Positions 35,220 through 36,939 of a stretch of DNA of 36,939 nt are shown here, piece after piece. The stretch covers positions 1 to 36,939 of the forward strand of contig SCSN01000004.1 of NCBI GenBank assembly GCA_004322205.1, read 5' to 3'. Below the pieces are notes generated by a model that saw only the letters and a program-made list of their open reading frames with translations, made no database searches and was not told the origin of the DNA. Numbering within the stretch: the stretch's first letter is position 1; the number at the start of each line of letters is the position of its first letter. A program made the position numbers and the translations under genes. Source of the DNA: Patescibacteria group bacterium. Lineage in GTDB: Bacteria; Patescibacteriota; Minisyncoccia; Phycocordibacterales; Zambryskibacteraceae.

Positions 35220-35288
35220 CTAGAATGTGCTGGGCGAGTCCTGGTGGGCCCGCAAATATTAAACCCCGCCGTATGGCTGGGTTCAATG

Positions 35289-35447
35289 TTATTTCTTTGC
35301 CTCCTTGTGAAGAGTGCGCTTTCTGCAAAATCTGCAGTACTTCTTGAGCTCGATTTTTCGCTCGACTTTCTTCTTATTTTTGCTTGTCCAATAGTTAATC
35401 CGCTTACAGTTCGAGCATACAAGTTTTATAAGATTTTCTTGAGACAT
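35289..35447 (-). CDS. rpmG: 50S ribosomal protein L33
   Basis: Minus-strand translation MSQENLIKLVCSNCKRINYWTSKNKKKVERKIELKKYCRFCRKRTLHKEAKK*, with two CxxC motifs; absent from the ORF track because it is short. Confidence 0.92.
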   Translation of the reverse strand: MSQENLIKLVCSNCKRINYWTSKNKKKVERKIELKKYCRFCRKRTLHKEAKK

Positions 35448-35526
35448 AACAGGACGACAATAACAGAAAAAACAAAAATAGCTAAGCGCTCTTTTCTACA
35501 AAAGAGTTGTTGCTGAAAATCACTGG

Positions 35527-35781
35527 TTACTCCGCGGCATAAATCGCCGCCCCCTCTTTTGCCTGCTGCGAGAGTTTGACGGCTACCTCCTGCCCTTTCT
35601 TGCCCGACTCAATGGCTTGGTGGTTGAGCTGCATGGAGTCCACAGAATCTTCAAACTCCGTTTCTCCACGCCTCACCTTAATCTTGTCTCCTACCTTGAG
35701 AGCGCCTGCAAGTTTAATAACCGCAACGCCGATTTTGTCGTACCAGTGCACAACTTCACCAATTGGCTTTGCTTCTGCCAT
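35527..35781 (-). CDS. EF-Tu domain 2-like small protein
   Basis: GEVVHWYDKIGVAVIKLAGALKVGDKIKVRRGETEFEDSVDSMQLNHQAIESGKKGQEVAVKL. Confidence 0.8.
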   Translation of the reverse strand: MAEAKPIGEVVHWYDKIGVAVIKLAGALKVGDKIKVRRGETEFEDSVDSMQLNHQAIESGKKGQEVAVKLSQQAKEGAAIYAAE

Positions 35782-35940
35782 ATAACCATATATTAGTACG
35801 GAGCGCTTTAGATGTCCAATGTGCAGAATACTTGAATTAGCTCAAACCGGCCGTCAGCTTTTTGACAATTTAAGGCTTTCTTCTGGCGGGCTAGGTTCGA
35901 GCGCACAAAGCTCTCACAATTAGCTCTCTATAAAACAGAA

Positions 35941-35977
35941 AGCCGCCCCGAAGTCGAGACGACTTTCAGGGGCGGCT
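35941..35977 (-). terminator. Terminator hairpin AGCCGCCCC..GGGGCGGCT with nested GTCGagaCGAC
   Basis: Followed by ttctgtttt on the minus strand. Confidence 0.8.
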
Positions 35978-35982
35978 GGAGC

Positions 35983-36586
35983 TCACGCGACTACCTTGTT
36001 CAGACGCAGCTTGCGTGAGATCAGAAGTACCATCAACACCTGGAGGAAGAGGAACCAGACGGGGGTGAGGGCCGCCGCGATGTTCCAAGTCGGAATCGCC
36101 AGCACTCCGAAGACCCCCCCCCGCCAAGAACAGAAGCCAAGGCAGGAGCGGCTCGCGTGCGGGGTTCTCCCAAACGTTCACCACCATGGGGACAGACCCG
36201 ATAGTGATGGCGACGAAACTCAAAATGATGGCGACGAGACTCAAAATGATGGCGATGTTCGGGTCCCCCGAAACCGCCCAGAGCCCGATCGCAACGATCA
36301 CGACGGTGAGACAGATGAAGTCGAGACGAGTCCACCCAACTGCTGCGCCCTTGTAGACACTGGCTCCAACAAGGACCGCGACGCCGACCGTGTACGCCAC
36401 CATCTGCCATGCCATCTCGCTAGCAGCGATCATACCCGCCAGAATCGCGGCGTTCATGAGCAACCAAGAGATCCACGTTGAGACTGTGAGCTGGGCATTG
36501 CTCGTGAGCACTGACTTGGCGTAAGGCACGTAGGCCGCCGCCGAGAACAGAAACGCGAGAACAGCAAAGACGGAAATGAGCTGCAT
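35983..36586 (-). pseudogene. Multi-TM membrane protein (PQ-loop/SemiSWEET-like feel, unassigned), frame disrupted at a G9 tract
   Basis: Track ORF 35966-36586 is hydrophobic up to LLFLAGGG then becomes non-hydrophobic. A one-base shift restores VFGVLAIPTWNIAAALTPVWFLFLQVLMVLLISRKLRLNKVVA*, ending at 35983. Confidence 0.65.
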
Positions 36587-36633
36587 TTGGCCCTCCTCTA
36601 AGGGTCTAAAGTTGACAGTGAACTCTATTTAAC

Positions 36634-36662
36634 ATTATACACCCAGTATCAATACTTGTCAA
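36634..36662 (-). promoter_or_regulatory. Consensus sigma70 promoter TTGACA-N17-TATAAT
   Basis: Exact consensus hexamers upstream of the 35983-36586 gene. Confidence 0.8.
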
Positions 36663-36738
36663 ACCATCAAGGGAGCCAATGGCAAAAGCGACAAAAACCC
36701 AAGCTATCGAGACTATTGAAAGCGGGTAAATTTGCCTG

Positions 36739-36774
36739 CCCGACGCATAGCTCTAAGACTCGTTATGCGTCGGG
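36739..36774. repeat. Inverted repeat CCCGACGCATA ... TATGCGTCGGG
   Basis: Perfect 11-bp arms with a 14-nt loop. Confidence 0.8.
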
Positions 36775-36939
36775 AGGGATTCGAATCTTACAGATTCTGT
36801 ACACCTTTCGCATTCCGCTTCGCGGAATATGCTCAAGGTCTTCTCATCCCTCACGCGAGCGAAGCGGTTCGCTCGCTCCGACGCATTTTTCACTTCGTTT
36901 CAAAATGCAGTATTCTTGAATTAGTCCGAACCCATTTCG

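Noticed and set aside
35057-35422. Minus-strand 121-aa ORF (..PPGLEPGLMVLETIVLPLNYRPI..)
   Set aside because: It runs antisense through tRNA-Trp and overlaps rpmG in another frame; this is a well-known spurious tRNA-antisense ORF type.
36656-36919. Plus-strand 87-aa ORF at the right end
   Set aside because: Spans palindromic repeat sequence with no SD; likely non-coding.
1-36939. CRISPR array, phage, transposase or toxin-antitoxin operon
   Set aside because: No regularly spaced direct repeats with unique spacers, no transposase or integrase ORF and no recognisable TA pair were seen.

Overview
This 36.9 kb window looks like a chromosomal segment of a Patescibacteria/CPR (probably Parcubacteria-type) bacterium. 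That placement is my inference from gene content and architecture. Recognisable housekeeping genes: ddl, uvrC, uvrA, uvrB, tgt, an FKBP-type PPIase, a LOG-family protein, a pterin-4a-carbinolamine dehydratase, dnaX, a Clp-type AAA+ ATPase, an FtsQ/POTRA protein, serS, dprA, topA, rel/spoT, parB, miaA, rpmG (not in the ORF track) and an EF-Tu-domain-2-like protein. There are three clear tRNAs (Gln-TTG, Leu-CAA, Trp-CCA). Between these lie many short ORFan genes, several with their own sigma70-like promoter, Shine-Dalgarno site and hairpin terminator. Main points of interest: (1) palindromic elements that appear inserted in frame within uvrB, uvrC, topA, tgt and parB; (2) a nested locus in which a complete tRNA-Trp lies inside the anticodon loop of a second tRNA-like sequence, surrounded by further inverted and partial tRNA sequence; (3) a candidate structured small RNA at about 16740-16893 (-) with promoter, 17-bp closing stem and terminator; (4) a membrane-anchored Clp ATPase with a degenerate first AAA domain; (5) a PHPT1/Janus-like phosphohistidine phosphatase homologue; (6) a secreted hexapeptide-repeat protein; (7) a gene frameshifted at a G9 tract; (8) a duplicated topA C-terminal tail next to a palindromic repeat. 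All calls were made by eye without database searches.
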